A stretch of DNA of 64,000 bases from Isochrysis galbana (lineage: Eukaryota > Haptophyta > Isochrysidales > Isochrysidaceae): the NCBI GenBank assembly GCA_018136815.1, contig CM030933.1:3874106-3938105 (forward strand). Reading direction: 5' to 3'. Of this stretch, positions 63,197-64,000 are shown piece after piece. Both the position numbers and the translations under genes were made by a program. The notes below the pieces were generated by a model. The model did no database searches. It was not told the DNA's origin and saw only the letters and a list, made by a program, of their open reading frames with translations. How positions within the stretch are numbered: the stretch's first letter is position 1; each line of letters opens with the position of its first letter.

Positions 63197-64000
63197 TCCG
63201 CAAGCAAGAGAGCAACCCGTACGAGCCGTGGGGCAACCCTGCGGAAATCGCGGTCAAGTTGCTCGAGCGCACCATGCGTCCATTGCTCCTGGGGTGCAAT
63301 GCCCCCCAAGAGTATTGGGAGTTTGCGCTCTATCCAGCGATGGTGATCATCAACCGCATCCCCGGCGCCAAAGACACTGCTCCTCCTCTAGTGCGTGCCG
63401 GCATCCGCCACACGGTCAACCTGAGCATGCTCAAGGTGTTCGGTTGCAAGGCCATCGTGCAGAAGCCCAAGGCGTACCGCGACAACAACTTGTCGGAGCA
63501 AGCACAAGAGTGCATCTACTTGGGCCCGGCACGCTACCACACGGGCAACATCTTCATGTCGCTCGAGACGGGCAAGGTGTTTGTGAGCGGTGTGCACGCC
63601 ACCTTCATGGAGACCGAGTTCCCGTGGAAAACCACGAGGGGGGATGACGACATGAGTGGCGAAAGCTTTCTTGTTACTTGTCTCTTAGGGGTCTCTACCC
63701 TTGCACGGTCCGATGTCCGTTCAAACGACTCAACCGCCGTAACCGACTCAACGCCATCAAGATCTTGTGGCACATCGACGCCGAGTACTCGCTTGCACTC
63801 TCGTCGCCAAAGACAGTGTTGTCGTTGCCCAAGGTGGAGTAGTCCATCACCGTGTACGGGGCGGAGGCGTTCATCGCTTGGCGATCCAAGGCGCGCACGC
63901 CAAATCTCCTTTGCCTCCTCATGCGTGGTGTGCATGTCCTTGTGCTTGTCGGTGGTGTATGGTCCAAGCGAGTACGCCTTGGTCGTCTCGCCCTTGGGGA
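63197..64000. pseudogene. Mosaic copia copy A, right part (runs off the window)
   Basis: 63197-63645 (+) continues copy A's integrase (KQESNPYEPWGNPAEIAVKL to GVHATFMETEFPWKTTRG). Then come a very short patch, an LTR fragment in the opposite orientation (63651-63752), an RT-upstream piece (-, about 63753-63860) and an integrase-start piece (-, about 63861-64000). Each join is abrupt with little or no homology. Confidence 0.85.

Overview
The window is nuclear DNA of a eukaryotic alga with a red-derived (secondary) plastid. The evidence is a fucoxanthin-chlorophyll a/c-type light-harvesting gene, a nuclear FtsH thylakoid protease with a signal peptide / transit peptide / thylakoid-signal leader (ASA-F cleavage motif), short GT-AG introns (156-248 bp, several donors reading GTGCGC or GTGAG), and mitochondrial, spliceosomal and AMPK-type kinase genes. 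A haptophyte fits best and a pelagophyte is possible; the sequence alone does not decide. It is GC-rich, with long C/G homopolymer and CT tracts.

Genes I consider real, left to right: F-box protein (partial, -); CCHC zinc-knuckle protein (+); mitochondrial 2-oxodicarboxylate-type carrier (-); plastid FtsH (+, 2 exons); NAA60-like N-acetyltransferase (+); SMP/TULIP-like protein (+); DUF4336 protein (+); USP39/Sad1 tri-snRNP protein (-); FCP antenna protein (+, 3 exons); DNAJC11-like protein (-, at least 2 exons); Dus3-like tRNA-dihydrouridine synthase (+, 2 exons); TANGO2/NRDE protein (+); GHITM/TMBIM5-like protein (+, 5 exons); SNF1/AMPK-alpha-like kinase (-, 5 exons). They are unrelated housekeeping genes rather than an operon or a pathway; the only tight pairing is the head-to-head USP39/FCP pair, 468 bp apart.

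Most of the rest is layered mobile DNA. (1) 56152-64000 is a Ty1/copia family: one structurally complete 5.1-kb element with identical-looking 239-bp LTRs and a 5-bp target duplication, inserted into a relative that is itself a patchwork of direct and inverted fragments. (2) 9715-11650 is a ~215-bp satellite hit by a hAT-like element, itself hit by a second hAT element; both have 8-bp duplications. (3) A 1.2-kb SINE/LINE-like repeat (here called R1) has 16-bp target duplications at two sites, and one site has a recognisable empty paralogue in the window. (4) Remnants of a second LTR retroelement family lie at 0.8-1.2, 22.9-25.7, 28.5-29.4, 33.2-35.2 and 38.8 kb. (5) Two dispersed families carry short conserved reading frames (MERA... 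and MADT...SYYD).

I did not find a clearly new defence or metabolic system. The most unusual signals are the shuffled copia copy, the nested hAT/satellite structure, the 16-bp-duplication repeat, and the conserved SYYD reading frame that in one copy continues towards a discoidin-like domain.
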